Below, in pieces: positions 47,456 to 59,039 of a stretch of 64,000 nt of DNA. The translations under genes were made by a program, and so were the position numbers. Position 1 is the first letter of the stretch, and every line of letters begins with the position of its first letter. The notes beneath the pieces were generated by a model. The model worked only from the letters and a program-made list of their open reading frames with translations. It was not told where the DNA came from and ran no database searches. This DNA comes from Pisolithus tinctorius (taxonomy: Eukaryota > Basidiomycota > Agaricomycetes > Boletales > Pisolithaceae): contig JANFAH010000039.1 of the NCBI GenBank assembly GCA_024663395.1, positions 357,501 through 421,500 on the forward strand, in the 5' to 3' direction.

Positions 47456-50400
47456 ATGTCTGTTGATTGACTGTTCCGATTTCATCATGCTTCACTCGAT
47501 AATTCATCCACCGGAAACCATCTCTTGGGAATTTTACGGCTTTGCTAATGGCCCTGCTGCGTCTTGCCCCAACTGTGTCCCCGATCGAGTGTGTAATATG
47601 TGCGCCCGTTCTTCTGGACATAGACTCGGCAGTAGCTGAGGACCACACTCGTCACTTCGATGCTGGAGTCAGATACTAGTATCTAGGTCTAGACTGCAGG
47701 AAATATGTAGAACTGGGGAATCCAAGATTCATGACCACCACTAAACAACTCATTTCGCTTTTTGAGTACTTGCGGTTTCATGTTCTACTTGTGACACATG
47801 CGGGTTCGCGCTCGAAGAAGACTTCCTCGCTCGTTAAAACGATTCATTGCTCGTAAATTCTGAATGATCGTAGTCAAAGGGTCAGGGGTCGGGGCAGTAA
47901 TGCACATTCGACTACGGACTTGCGTGGGTACTTGGAGGACTCCGCATCGTCTTCGTAAGTTCACATGAATGTCGGGCCGCCCTGTGCACACTCGCTCCTT
48001 CGGTCGCGGCCGAGCATATCACCCTCTCATTGTTCCCTCAGCAGGAGAAATGTAATCACAGAAAGCTGGGTACCACGAGTTCGAGAACGGAGAACGATTG
48101 AATCAGACTCCGGATGGAGGGTTCTCATGGCAAAGTGCAATTCACATTCAGACAACTAACCATAGCTCGACACAACACCTACTGTTCCATTTGTCAATAG
48201 TACCAAATTCACCTTGTTCACTTCACTCTCCTACAAGCTCAAACTTGAAGAGCTGGGAATGGGAGAACTGGGGAGGGATTGACTTTGTGCAGACGAGGGG
48301 CGCAAGGAGAATCTGAAGACATGTCAGGATGATCATCCGAAATGCGAGAGGACTGCCACCGGGTCATACCTGCAGGGGATTAGGTCTGTCCGGCTCGAGC
48401 TTGGGAGCAGTCCATGCCAAACTGCTGTCAGACTTCCTCTCGACGCTAGATATAATCATCAGCCAACCATCTCATTAGTCTCAAACACTAGAAACTTACG
48501 TATATGCTCTCTCGTGTCGCCTGAAAATGATAACCCACTCCGTAGTAGTAGTATCATCGTTGAAGGCAAAGACGCGGTCATCTAAATCATGGACCATATT
48601 CCTATTGACCTTGATGGTGTAGGTGTTGACCTCGCTGCTTTTTGTGACGGTAAACTAGACAACACGCAAAGGTCAGTCAACTCACTGTGCATGATAGAGG
48701 AATGAGAATAACTTCAGGAGGCCGAATAAACGGATCAAGAACAACAATTGGGTAGGGAGGGAGCACGCCGCCGGCCTGGTCGTCACCAAGGTATTGCTTA
48801 TATTCCACAGAAACAATGCGGTACTGGCTGGAACTGTTTTGAGTGGGAGTGGAAGGCATCTTGTATGTTGTGGGGTAAGAGTCGAATTTTTTGACTGAGG
48901 GAGGACCGACAGCTGGTCGCCTTTTTATCCTCCGGGAACTACATACCTGCGAGGATCCTCGGAAGCCCGCGTGAGCAGGTCATGGAAGTATTTTCAGATG
49001 ACAATATGACTCAAAGAGAGCGATCTCTGATGGAATGTTCTGTGTGTACCGGTGAAGCAGCTTCCAAGTGTAGAACGATCGAGTGGACCAGAGCCCTCCA
49101 AAGCCACACCCCCAAGTTCCAATTGGATTACATCAGTATTATGAAAAGGACAAAGTTAGGGCGCCAACTCGGATTGTATAATTGTGGAACCCGGAGATTG
49201 AACCAAGGACATCCTTCCAGGTTCGAATCCTACTAGATGCACGCTCGGCACATTATCAGTATTTTCTCTGTTCAGATCCATCAACAATAGGTACCGGAGT
49301 CAGCCGAATTCTGCTCATATGACGTTTAGTGGTCCAAAGCACGCCAAATGTACGGGAACGTATCACAGCAGTTGCGTTACGGCCTCCGAACCATCTGTGA
49401 GACTGCAGAGATAAGTGCGTGTGGGCCTAGGTGACATGGATCCATCGGTTGAGTTGGGCCAAGCGTCGCCGCAGTGCGGGTACGTACAGGTGGACATATG
49501 CTGGTGTCCCTAACTAAGAAGCAAACCTGTTCAAGCGATCAGATTTGCCATCTCAGACCAGAGCGGTAGGTCACCATTGCAACTTCAAGGAACGAGGGTA
49601 GCCTCATTGCGCGGCAGATGGCGAGATGATCGAGATAGCGAAGACGCTGAATGTAGAGTATCGATAAATGGGTGAAAACGACAGACCCGAGGTGACTGTA
49701 TGCAGTTCGGTACAAGCCTGTCCTTCGACTACTACATACGGAATCAAAAACTCAACGACTCACTAATCTCGAGGACGCTAGGATTTGTCACCGTATTTTT
49801 AACATCTTCACCGAAGTCCACTATCTGGGGGAATTCCTGCATGCGCGTGGTTCGTCTATCATTTGAAAGGTGCGTACTCCACATCAATATGTGGCGAAGA
49901 TCCGGAGACAAAATTTTTCTGTGTCAAGTGGATGGAACTGCCTACGAGCGTCTGATTGTTCGTGTTGGAAATTCGGTCGCCACGTTCCCGGCTCTGCGAA
50001 TCGCACAATTCTACAATATGAAAAGAAGAAAGTTAGGGCGCCAATTCGGATTGCAATTGTGCAAACACGAGACACGGACGAAGTTCTGAAGTGGGCATAA
50101 TTCAATCCTGCAGGACGCACGTTCTCCCCCGAGCCGAACGGAGTGGGAGGGCAACTATTCAAATATCCACCTGGCACCCTGGAACGTGCTGTAGACATGT
50201 AAGGTTAAACACATCCTCTGGGAGTACATCTTATAGACGCCAACACCGTAGGTTTCCGTCCATTTGTCATGCCCGAGATATGGTGTAGGCATGAAACTGC
50301 CAAATTTCGTACCAGTAGCGGGCCAATCACGGTACCTATGATCAGGTTAATGGATCCGAGTGGAGAAACTGGCGCTGAGAAGGATGCTCAGAGCCAGGGA

Positions 50401-50625
50401 ACGGCAGACCGCTGAGCTCCACATCGAACACATTGCCCAACGTCCTCGGAAACATGCGTAGGCTTGGGGATGTACAGGAATAATCATGTTCGACGTCATT
50501 CGAATCGGAATGCTTAGGGTGCTACCAGAGATATGGCTAACTTGACGGCGAACCTTCTTTCCATGGATATTGAGTCTTCTGTGCCAGCAGAATCTGGTTT
50601 GAACTGCTCCTTGACTGACTTACAT
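47456..50625. repeat. Segmental duplicate D1 (direct copy of 59040-62228)
   Basis: About 3.2 kb aligned in the same orientation with 59040-62228: the left part near 47460-47700, the trefoil gene, its 400-bp upstream region, and 49500-50600. Differences are mostly single bases and short indels. Outside the trefoil gene the unit carries only short broken frames and a ~35-base internal repeat (atgaaaag...ttagggcgcca) at about 49140 and 50018. Confidence 0.82.
48223..48859 (-). CDS. Beta-trefoil serine protease inhibitor-like protein, copy 2
   Basis: Four exons in one frame from ATG 48859 to TGA at 48223, with the same junctions as the other copies. Intron 1 starts GTTATT, a weak donor shared with copy 3. 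Motifs: SSQYRIVSVEYKQYLGDD, VLPPYPIVVLDP, NTYTIKV, DLDDRVFAF, TEWVII, RAYTV, LAWTAP and a final LFKFELVGE. About 155 residues, no signal peptide. It sits inside segmental duplicate D1. Confidence 0.68.
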
Positions 50626-51199
50626 GATTGCCCCCACATATCGCACCCAATTACTAGGCGAGCTTACAACACCGATGGTTGGGGGGGTGCGTCATGAGCA
50701 CCCAGCATAAGTGCTCCCTCCAGCTGGTGTGCTCGATGCGCCAAGGGGAGTAAGGAAACCAAGGTTACGTGAATGACACATCAGATGTCTGGCAGGAGCA
50801 GTTTTTAAAGCGCAGGCTACGTGTTATCAGCATCTGGGTTGTATGTAGTGGATATCCCTGGCATTACATAAGAATGTGAGGAGGAAGCCACGGAATCCAG
50901 CAACATCGGCATATCTGTTACTGGTCCACGAATCTGATATTACCATTTATTGGGTTCTTTCGCTTTCAAACACTTTCCTCGCGTGTACAGAGGATATCTT
51001 CGATGTTCTTGAATTTCCTGTTTTCGATAGTATCCTTCCAACCAAACAAAACTATGAGCGATGGGATGCCTAGCAATTGTAGATGTTAGTTCGATACGCC
51101 GTCGCTTTTTAGAGCAGAAAGAAGTACCGCACCGATTCTTACACTTCAGACAGTGGATGGTCACGACGCTGCTAGGATAGGCAATGTGCAGAACGATAA
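50626..51199. other. Left flank of the Plavaka element
   Basis: Unique sequence between D1 and the transposon; no gene. Confidence 0.4.
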
Positions 51200-51230
51200 T
51201 GCATCAGGAAATTAACAAAATACTATCCTG

Positions 51231-51340
51231 ACTTATTTGGACTTATTTGACTTATTTGACTTATCTGACTTACGCACTGGCAAAGAGAAGTTTAGAGAAA
51301 GGCAAATAAGTTGAATAAGTCAAATAAGTCGAATAAGTAC
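51231..51340. repeat. Subterminal ACTTATT repeats, left end
   Basis: Four near-tandem copies of a 9-base acttatttg-like unit, then inverted aataagt copies. The right end at 58730-58860 has the same motif more sparsely. These are probable transposase binding sites. Confidence 0.7.
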
Positions 51341-51589
51341 AGTGACACAACAATTAAAAAAAAAATCGGGATAGTTTAACACGAGCCAAATTCATGATGC
51401 AGAGGCTAACTTGTCTAAAATAGTGTGATTGCTGGGCGGGAACACAAACATCCACGATCCTACTACCAGAAGATTTTAAGCTATGTGACCAAAGCTGTGA
51501 GGGTGATTTCAGCAAAAATTCCACTCGCCAACCCAACTGGCAGACCCGGTCTAAGTAATGTGGGACTCAATGCATCCAGCCTGTTGTTG

Positions 51590-51990
51590 CATGAGTACCC
51601 TGACATTCTCCTGAGGATCGAACCCACCATGGATGAGATTTCAATATATGCATTTGACCTTCGGTGTCCAACAGTGAAAATTCCACCTTCCGAGTCAGCT
51701 GACCTGGTTTAAGTGCCACTGGATCCAACGTGTCGAGCCTGCCATTGCATGAATAACTTGACATTCTCCTGAGGATCGAACCCACCATGGATGAGATTTT
51801 AATATATGCATTTGACCCTCGGCACCCAACAGTGAGCACAGGACCCAGCATGTCTGGCCTGTCGCTGCATAAGTACCTTAAAATTCTCCCAAAGATCGAA
51901 CCCACCATGGATGAGGTTTCAATATATGCATTTGACCTTTGGTGTCCAATGGTGACTACAAGATCCAGCATGTCCAGCCTGTTGACCCAC
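51590..51990. repeat. Three imperfect tandem repeats inside the transposon
   Basis: The block gatcgaacccaccatggatg followed by ag..tt.aatatatgcatttgacc recurs at 51616, 51774 and 51894, spaced 158 and 120 bases. Confidence 0.82.
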
Positions 51991-52450
51991 AATGAATTTT
52001 GCAATCTGCATGATGTTGATGACATATTTGTCCTGCTCATCTTCTGTCCCTGAACGGCTCCAGCGGGGTTCACTGCACAGGTGAACTTGGCCTTCTTTGG
52101 GTTCATGGGAAGACCAGGCATGGTTCCATGGGTCAACCAAAGTGCAAATGATGCATTGTTTGGTGGTGGGACAGAATGGTGCATGATGGTACATGTAAGT
52201 GTGGAAAGGGCTCATGCAGAGGATGTACTTACTAAAAAATTGATGTGCCTGCCATACCACATAGTTCAGTGCTGAGCTAGAAGGCGATCTCGAATGTGTG
52301 GTGATCAGCAAACTTATTCACATAGAAGGAATGAAACATATCGTAAGAGCAATGCGGTCTTACATCTCTAGAATTGATGTTGTGAGTGGAGTAAATGGGG
52401 ATGAGATGAGCTGCGTGATATATTGTGTCAACATGAATGACAGCAAGGTT

Positions 52451-55400
52451 TCAGATGTTGTGTGTGCATGGTGCAAGGTAGCTTGGGCAGACTATCCACA
52501 TCCCTGTGTCTTCATCAGGGTTATCACCTACATGGTTGAACCAGTGGACAATGGTGCATGGGTACACTGTCTGTAGATATCTGAATGAAAAGAAACAAAG
52601 GACATGAGTGACATCTAAGGCCCTCATGCCCTCCACCTGTGGGTCAGTTACAACAAACACACAATCAAAGTGAGGGCCTTCATTTCTCCACATGGGGCAG
52701 GAACAGATATATTCACGATGCATACTGTAGACGCCGCTCAGGTTGCTTGGTGCAAAAAAAGTCGAACTTGCAGAGTTGTAGATGTGTAGTTTACCATCGT
52801 AAAACGGGCACTCATCAAAAGGAACTTCTTGTGGATCACGGGCATCAGCAGGATAGAGCTGCCCATGGAGAAAGCGACACAGAATCTCAGGGAACTGTGG
52901 CATCTCTAGTTCAGCTGCTAGGGACCCTACGTCCTTTGCACATTTACATTCTAAGATAGACTGATTCAGTACCTATCAGAACTTGAGAAATAGGATGTAT
53001 GGTATGTGTGTGCCAATAATACATGTGCATTGATCGTCATGGGGGTATCTACAGTATCGCTGGAGTCCTCCTCATAACTTGCTGTGGGTTCCTCAGCCTT
53101 GTCCGATGCATTACAACCTTTGGCAACATCATGGTGCTGATCACAATTGTCATGAGAGTTTTGTCCTAAGTGGCCATCAGAAATCTAAGACAGTTCACGG
53201 ATGAGAATGCACACCTAACATCTCAAGCACATGCATTAGACATGTTCCATTCAACATACCACGCTCCTCGAAGTCTGCATGCGCTGCAGAAAGTTTGTCA
53301 AGCCTTTGATTAATCAAGAGCATTTGTCCAAGGGCTTGAAAGCGGTTTGTGCACCAATAAGGTCGTTTAACAGCCTTGATATGTTTGGACTCAGTAATCG
53401 AGGAACAGAGTCCATTTGGCACACCAAACTGGCAGATAAGATGGTGGTAATGTTTCATTGCATGTTGTCAGGGTAGTGAGAAGGAATCAATGACCCCAGC
53501 ATTTTGGAAGACTTCATGGTAGTAATGGAAGCATCCAAGGGCATTGTCAATTTCAGCCAGTGTTTGCTCTGTGACAACATTTTGACAAACGAGGTAGCAA
53601 AATTTAAGGAATGCTCGAAATGTTCGTACCATATCTCATGGTACATAGCCCTGGATGGCGGCAATGTAAACCTACAAAGCACAACTCAACAACTAAACTA
53701 GAATCAAAGTGCAAATGAAATCACCTTCATCAGACCTTTTGAATCATCGCCAGTCCATTGTTTGAAGTGCCATCCTTGAGGGAAACATCGCAGGCCAGTG
53801 AATGGGGCAACAGCTGCAATTCTAAAGTACTCATGCATAAAATGAATAGCGATGGGCATTTAAGGAAAACATACTGGCAGTCAATGTCATCAAGGATCTT
53901 TTTGGCTTTGGTTTTTCCATGAATGTTGATCAGGTACTTCTCAACCCAGTCCACCAAGTGATCCTTAAAACCGCCTTTAATGAGCTGGTGGAGAATATCT
54001 GGGGATAGCATTCTATGAATATCTGTGCACAAAAAGTCATTTGTAAATGGCTATCTTTGATTAGTCACTGAAACAAAAGAACAGGATTGTACTTACTATT
54101 AAATCACCGACAATTCCATACTTGTCCCATAGATCGTGAAGTTTGAGTACAGCAATGACTGTGTCAGAATGATCTTGGTGACATCTGAGTGTGTCTGCAT
54201 CGAGATTTTCCTGGTGTGTGAGACATTTAGGACACCAATTATGCATGATGCATGACAAGAGCACCTGCTCCTCATAATCAGCTATGTATGCTGCAAGCCC
54301 ATAGATGACATGCCAGTAGTAACCATTGCCAAATTGAATGACTTTGGGGACCTTCATTGTGGGATGAAGCGAGTTAAGGATGCAAGTTAGTGATGAATGA
54401 AAGAGCTGTCTCTTGAATTTATGGAACTCGGGTGTGCTGGCATGCTCTCTTGTTGCTAATGACCATTGACCAGTCAGTAGGGGACATGGAATCAAACAAA
54501 AGAAAGCTTACTTTTGGGCATTGTGAGGAATGCAATTAGGACCACAGTATTGTGGTGAGCACAATGAACAGTGTTGTGCACGTTTCCAATGGAGAGGTAC
54601 AGCGGGTAGTAATCTGTCTGTCCAGTTGCTACAGACATGGTTGTCTTGTCACTACCAAGTATTATGGGTACTAACGTTGCCCCGCCTGTCATCAGGAACT
54701 CATGAATGATCCTGTCCTACGAACCTGGGATTAGGACAAGTATATGTCAAATTACAACTATGTACTGCTTCTTCCCATGCCCAGTTACCAGACATAAAAT
54801 CTTGCCAGTGTCTCTCGTTGTTCATAGCATTGTATTCCCAGTATGGTACATAGTCCATTTTGGCTGCCAAATCGGAACTTGCAAGAATGTTGTGGATTAC
54901 TTTTTGTGGGTCTCGATACCATACATCATAGTTATCAATCATCCAAGGGGCCATTTCTTCGTCTTGCACTTCAGCAGTGTACTGGATTGTGAAGTCCTCC
55001 CATGGATCTTCACCGACACAGGTGCTGTCAATTACACAGTAGAGCTCTGCATGGTTATTAAATAGCAGATCCCCACCTAATGCAAGTAAAGATGCAGCCC
55101 AGATCTCCAGCAATGTGTCAAGTTTTTTGGCAGACATTTTGGCATGTGTAAAGAGAAAATCGGTGAGTTCAAACTCCAACTGATTGCGGTATGGAGTCCA
55201 GTCGTCCAGTGATTTTTGCACACATGGCAGCAGGGGGGCATCGTCTGGTAGAAAGTTTCCTTTGGCATCACATCTTCATGCTGTAATAAAAGTTAGTCAA
55301 GCTCAGCATATGTACAATAGCTCACCATCAAGACCAGTGTGATAATTGCAATAAAGTTTCCTCCCGGGGCCAACAAATTCCACCCTCACTTGCTCCCATT

Positions 55401-55640
55401 CCTGGTCTAGTGGGTCTTGTTCTTGATGGCCGTCATCCACACCTGCAGCGTGGCCATTTACCAAAGGCAGTGTGTCATCCTCTTGTCCTAAATCGCCAGG
55501 CGACCCTGCACAGTCTTGGTTGAAAAGATGGAAGCATGGATGGATCATGCACTTGTGTTGAGTGAGGCCTGAGAGGTTTTTGAACCAATGGTTGCACCTG
55601 GGTTCATCACAAGGGTGTCAGAGAGTTTTGAAAGGCCTCC
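52451..55640 (-). pseudogene. Plavaka transposase (decayed)
   Basis: Starts with a C2H2-like finger (PCDEPRCNHWFKNLSGLTQH, then KCMIH) near 55600. Family blocks follow in order: LDDWTPYRNQLEFELTDFLF, FMSGNWAWEEA, VPIILGSDKTTMSVATGQTD, YYPLYLSIGNVHN, YIADYEEQVLLSC, KYGIVGDLI, LSPDILHQLIKGGFKDHLVD, FKQWTGDDSKGLMKV, PNGLCSSITESKHIKAVKRP and LGQMLLINQRLDKL. This order matches Plavaka transposases of basidiomycetes. An in-frame TGA (53468-53470) occurs where the family has the Arg of LPRQH, and the first two exons could not be joined in frame near 55270. Exons are split by many short introns. Not functional as read. Confidence 0.85.
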
Positions 55641-55832
55641 GCATTGGTCTTGGGTGAGTATGGTCGTCCTTGGCTGGTGGCATTGTCAGTGTATGTATTG
55701 AAAAAAAATCACATTGAGTGCCACATGGTTGATATGTAAGTCATCAGGGTAAATAGGCCTTAGTCCATGAAATCAGGTCATTTGTTTGCGGGAAATATTA
55801 CCATAAAATAGACAAGTTCAAACTTACCACTG

Positions 55833-58418
55833 TTGCCTCCATTTTCCACCTTGCATGATGGGACGATGTCAACTGACAATCCCCAGAGCCATTGTCCACA
55901 AAGGGAGAAGGCTAACCTACACCTGGGACAGATAGTGCTCGACACACAGGTTAAACGATGCACCCCAGCCAAGAAGCAAGCAGACAACTTGCATGCAAAG
56001 GCAATCAAAGACACTCAGGATGTTGCCATTCAGCAGGGTGGTGCCCAGATCCATGAGATGGAGGCCACCATGGAGGTCAGCCAAAGTATGGAAGACGCTG
56101 TTGAGAAAACAAAGCCAGTGAAACTGATGAGGGGAGCTATTCAAAAGAAGCTCACTAATATACCCATCGCTCCTCATGTTAATGGTGAGGGCATGTTCTA
56201 TTCCACCTTTGAGAACTCTGAGCTGATGGATAAATAGATCAGGATGATATGGAAGTTGATACTCACCATGCCCTCAGCATGCCTTGGGTTGTCATGGATC
56301 TTTCAGATTCAAACATGAGAGATAAGCCACGTCCAAGGGTGGTTCCTGGCAGCCATGCAGTGAAAAGACAATATGCAGTTGCTAATTTGGCTGACTACAT
56401 TGGTGTTGGGGAGTCAACACGTGCACAAGTCTGAGAGGGAAATGCTCACCATCAACAGTGCATTGCACTATTTCTACAATGCTACTTCTAACTGAATCAA
56501 CTTTACACTGGCTAAATTTGCTATGGAATATCAGCACCCTGAACAGGAGAGCTCTCCTTCTTGGTCATGTCAACAAGTGGGCTAACAATGTTGGCCCCAG
56601 TTCCAGCAACAATAGTCCTCAAAACTCTGTTCCTTCCGACTCTCACTCCAATTCGACACCCCACCCACTGTCTTCAACCATCCCTTCCTTGACCACCAAT
56701 GCTACCAGTGTCAGCTCAGCAGCCTCCAATACAATTCCGGTCTATGGCAGAACTCCCTTGATAAACCCAAGTGGTTTGCCAACCCATGACGAGAGTGGAG
56801 ATGACGACAAAGATCAACAGGGAGCTGTACCTGTCAGGTTTGCAGGCTATCGTGAGACGAAGGTACGTTATTGATCAACTGATTAAGAACATCATTCAGC
56901 CTTAATTCCTATGTTTTCTAGCTGGTTGCATGCAAGGCCAATGCCTGTTTTAACTTAGAACTTGAAGAGAGCGATGATGATTTCGACAGGCCCATTTCCA
57001 ACATGGCCCTGGCTGGTTCTAAGTGCAAACATACTGACCATAGCTCTGAATACATTGTGACATCTGAGGTTGATGAAGCAGATGATGACAGCCACCATGA
57101 TAGAAATATTCATCTATGCACACCAAAGGCCCCCGAGCTCCACCATGTGACTGCAATGGTATGTCCTCCTACCCGCTCAAGTGCCCTGCTAACTATGTGG
57201 AGTGACAGAGTAATATTGTAGTTGACCAGCCGGCGAAGAAGGCAAAGATTAGTAACAACTTTAGCAAACAAGGAGCGAATACTGTGGGACTGTCATCCTC
57301 AGCAGGGCCTGGAACACCCAGTCAAGTCTCATCAAGCGGAACCAGTGGCACCAGGCGCACACATTACATCAACCTAGATTTGCCTGCTGCACTGCAAGTG
57401 GATAGAAAATGGACCAAGCAGATACTCCCTGCTCTCGTGATGTGGGCTGGAAGCCTGGCGGATCCATGGCTAATCCCTGACCAGGACTTGATGTGTGCTA
57501 TTTGAATCATCATCACTACCGTCAGCACAGATTTCCTGGACCTCAGCACAATACATCCTGGAACACCTATTTTCTCCCTTGTACTAATAATAATTCCTTC
57601 ATAGTTAATCAAAGGTCTAACCTATGTTTTCTTGGACAGGCAACTCGTCAGCTTACGGTGTGGCACAGCAACTTCAGCTCCACCACTATCGCAATCATAG
57701 CTCATTTCCTTGCAGCGGGCCCTAGTAACAATATAGATGCCGAGTCTATGGACTTGCCTGTGATTCAGGAGACATGCAATGACCTCCTGGAGAGGTTCTT
57801 GTTCTTATATCAAGACCTTGACCATCAAAATCCTGCAAATGCTTTCCACTCACAGTTTGTACTGCAGCTCCTTGCCCACACTCATTTGCAATCCTGCATT
57901 GGATGCCCTGATATCCTGGCACTCAGAACGGATACTTTGAAAGTGTTTGGTGTCCAAGGGGCCCTTGCCCTTTCTTGTGCTGTGGTGAGTAGTATATTTT
58001 GCCCATCAGATCACATAGTAACAAAAGGTTTTAGCTTGAGCATGCCATTAAACTATTCCAAAGGGGTGATGTGGATGTCAACAACCAGATCAGCACCTGG
58101 GGCAAGGCCACTGCGAAGACTCCCCTCAAACTCAACAGGACGTCTGGGAAGGAATCATCTGCTGCCCTGGCATTCTCAGAGCAAAACTGGGGAATGTGTA
58201 CCAGGCACTATTATATGTTGGTTGCTAAACGTGATCATTTGGCACTGACAGAAATCGTCTCCATGGCAAATGCCCTTGTCTCACCAGCCACGGATTCCTT
58301 GTTGGACAATGGTAGTCTCCAAGTTGATTCAGTGGTGGAAGACCTTGGCATGTCCATAGATCAGCACATGAATATCTGTAGGACAAATACCTTGTCTCTA
58401 CATGGTTTACTGACTTAG
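55833..58418 (+). pseudogene. DUF6532-domain protein (decayed), transposon passenger
   Basis: The N-terminal part from ATG 55833 is low-complexity and polar. The C-terminal domain begins RRTHYINLDLPAALQVDRKW and continues through DPWLIPDQDLM, TIAIIAHFLAA, FHSQFVLQLLAHTHLQSCIG, GVQGALALSCAV, TSGKESSAALAFSEQNWGMC and TRHYYMLVAKRDHL, ending at 58418. The pattern is DUF6532, a domain expanded in Agaricomycetes with unknown function. An in-frame TGA at 57503-57505 interrupts the domain at MCAI-stop-II. Several exon joins upstream are unverified. It is divergent from the transposase within the same inverted termini. Confidence 0.72.
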
Positions 58419-59039
58419 TTTGACAGAATCCTCGTCGTGCATCCACAGTTTTTTTTTTCGCATGTGCCCTTCTTCCCCCTCCTTCAAACCAGTCATTATC
58501 ACTGCTCTCTAATCTGCATCAATTCATGTTCATAGCCACTTCACTATCACCTTCTGTCATCCCTGACTTGTGACTACAATTGCTACATTCATTTAATGTT
58601 TGGTACTCCTCCGCTCTCAATACCTATCATGTTTCTAACCTGATAAGTGCATGACCAATTAAAATAATGAAAAAGGTAGGTATGTATAACAAGAACGACA
58701 TGCCGTGGATAGCATAGATAGTAGAATAATACGAATAAGTCAAAAAAGTCATTAAGCGAAAAGGCAAAAAAGCCCAGATGGGCGAAGGATCTACCTAAAT
58801 AAGTCGCGGCGCTATCCGTGCTTATTTGACAATCGGTGCTAAAATAAGTACGGATAGTACTTTGTTAATTTCCTGATGCAGCTCTAAGGCTTCTTATACC
58901 AATGATTTTTACACCCAAACGTATGTTCAACCCACCTTCGCATATCAAATCCTATATCATCTCACTGCCAATAGGCCGTGGTTAGAACAGTGGCATATGC
59001 AGGCGGGGATGGAGGTGGAAATTATGCCGCATCATTATA

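Larger units (their letters stand above)
51200..58880. mobile_element. Plavaka-type DNA transposon, 7.7 kb
   Basis: Inverted termini start TGCATCAGGAAATTAACAAA at 51200 and match the inverted right end at 58880 for roughly 38 bases with three mismatches. Both ends carry clustered ACTTATT/AATAAGT subterminal motifs (51231-51340 and 58730-58860). Inside are a minus-strand Plavaka transposase and a plus-strand DUF6532 gene, divergent from a 0.2 kb spacer at about 55650-55830. No target-site duplication is obvious. Both genes contain stops, so the copy looks inactive. Confidence 0.88.

Noticed and set aside
49080..49240. tRNA-like stretch with GGTTCGAATCC (also near 60750 and, inverted, near 62560)
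   Set aside because: Only two or three T-stem pairs form and no acceptor stem pairs; not a tRNA gene as read.
51231..51340. Regularly spaced short repeats resembling a CRISPR array
   Set aside because: Units are 9 bases, near tandem, and lie in the subterminal zone of a eukaryotic transposon.
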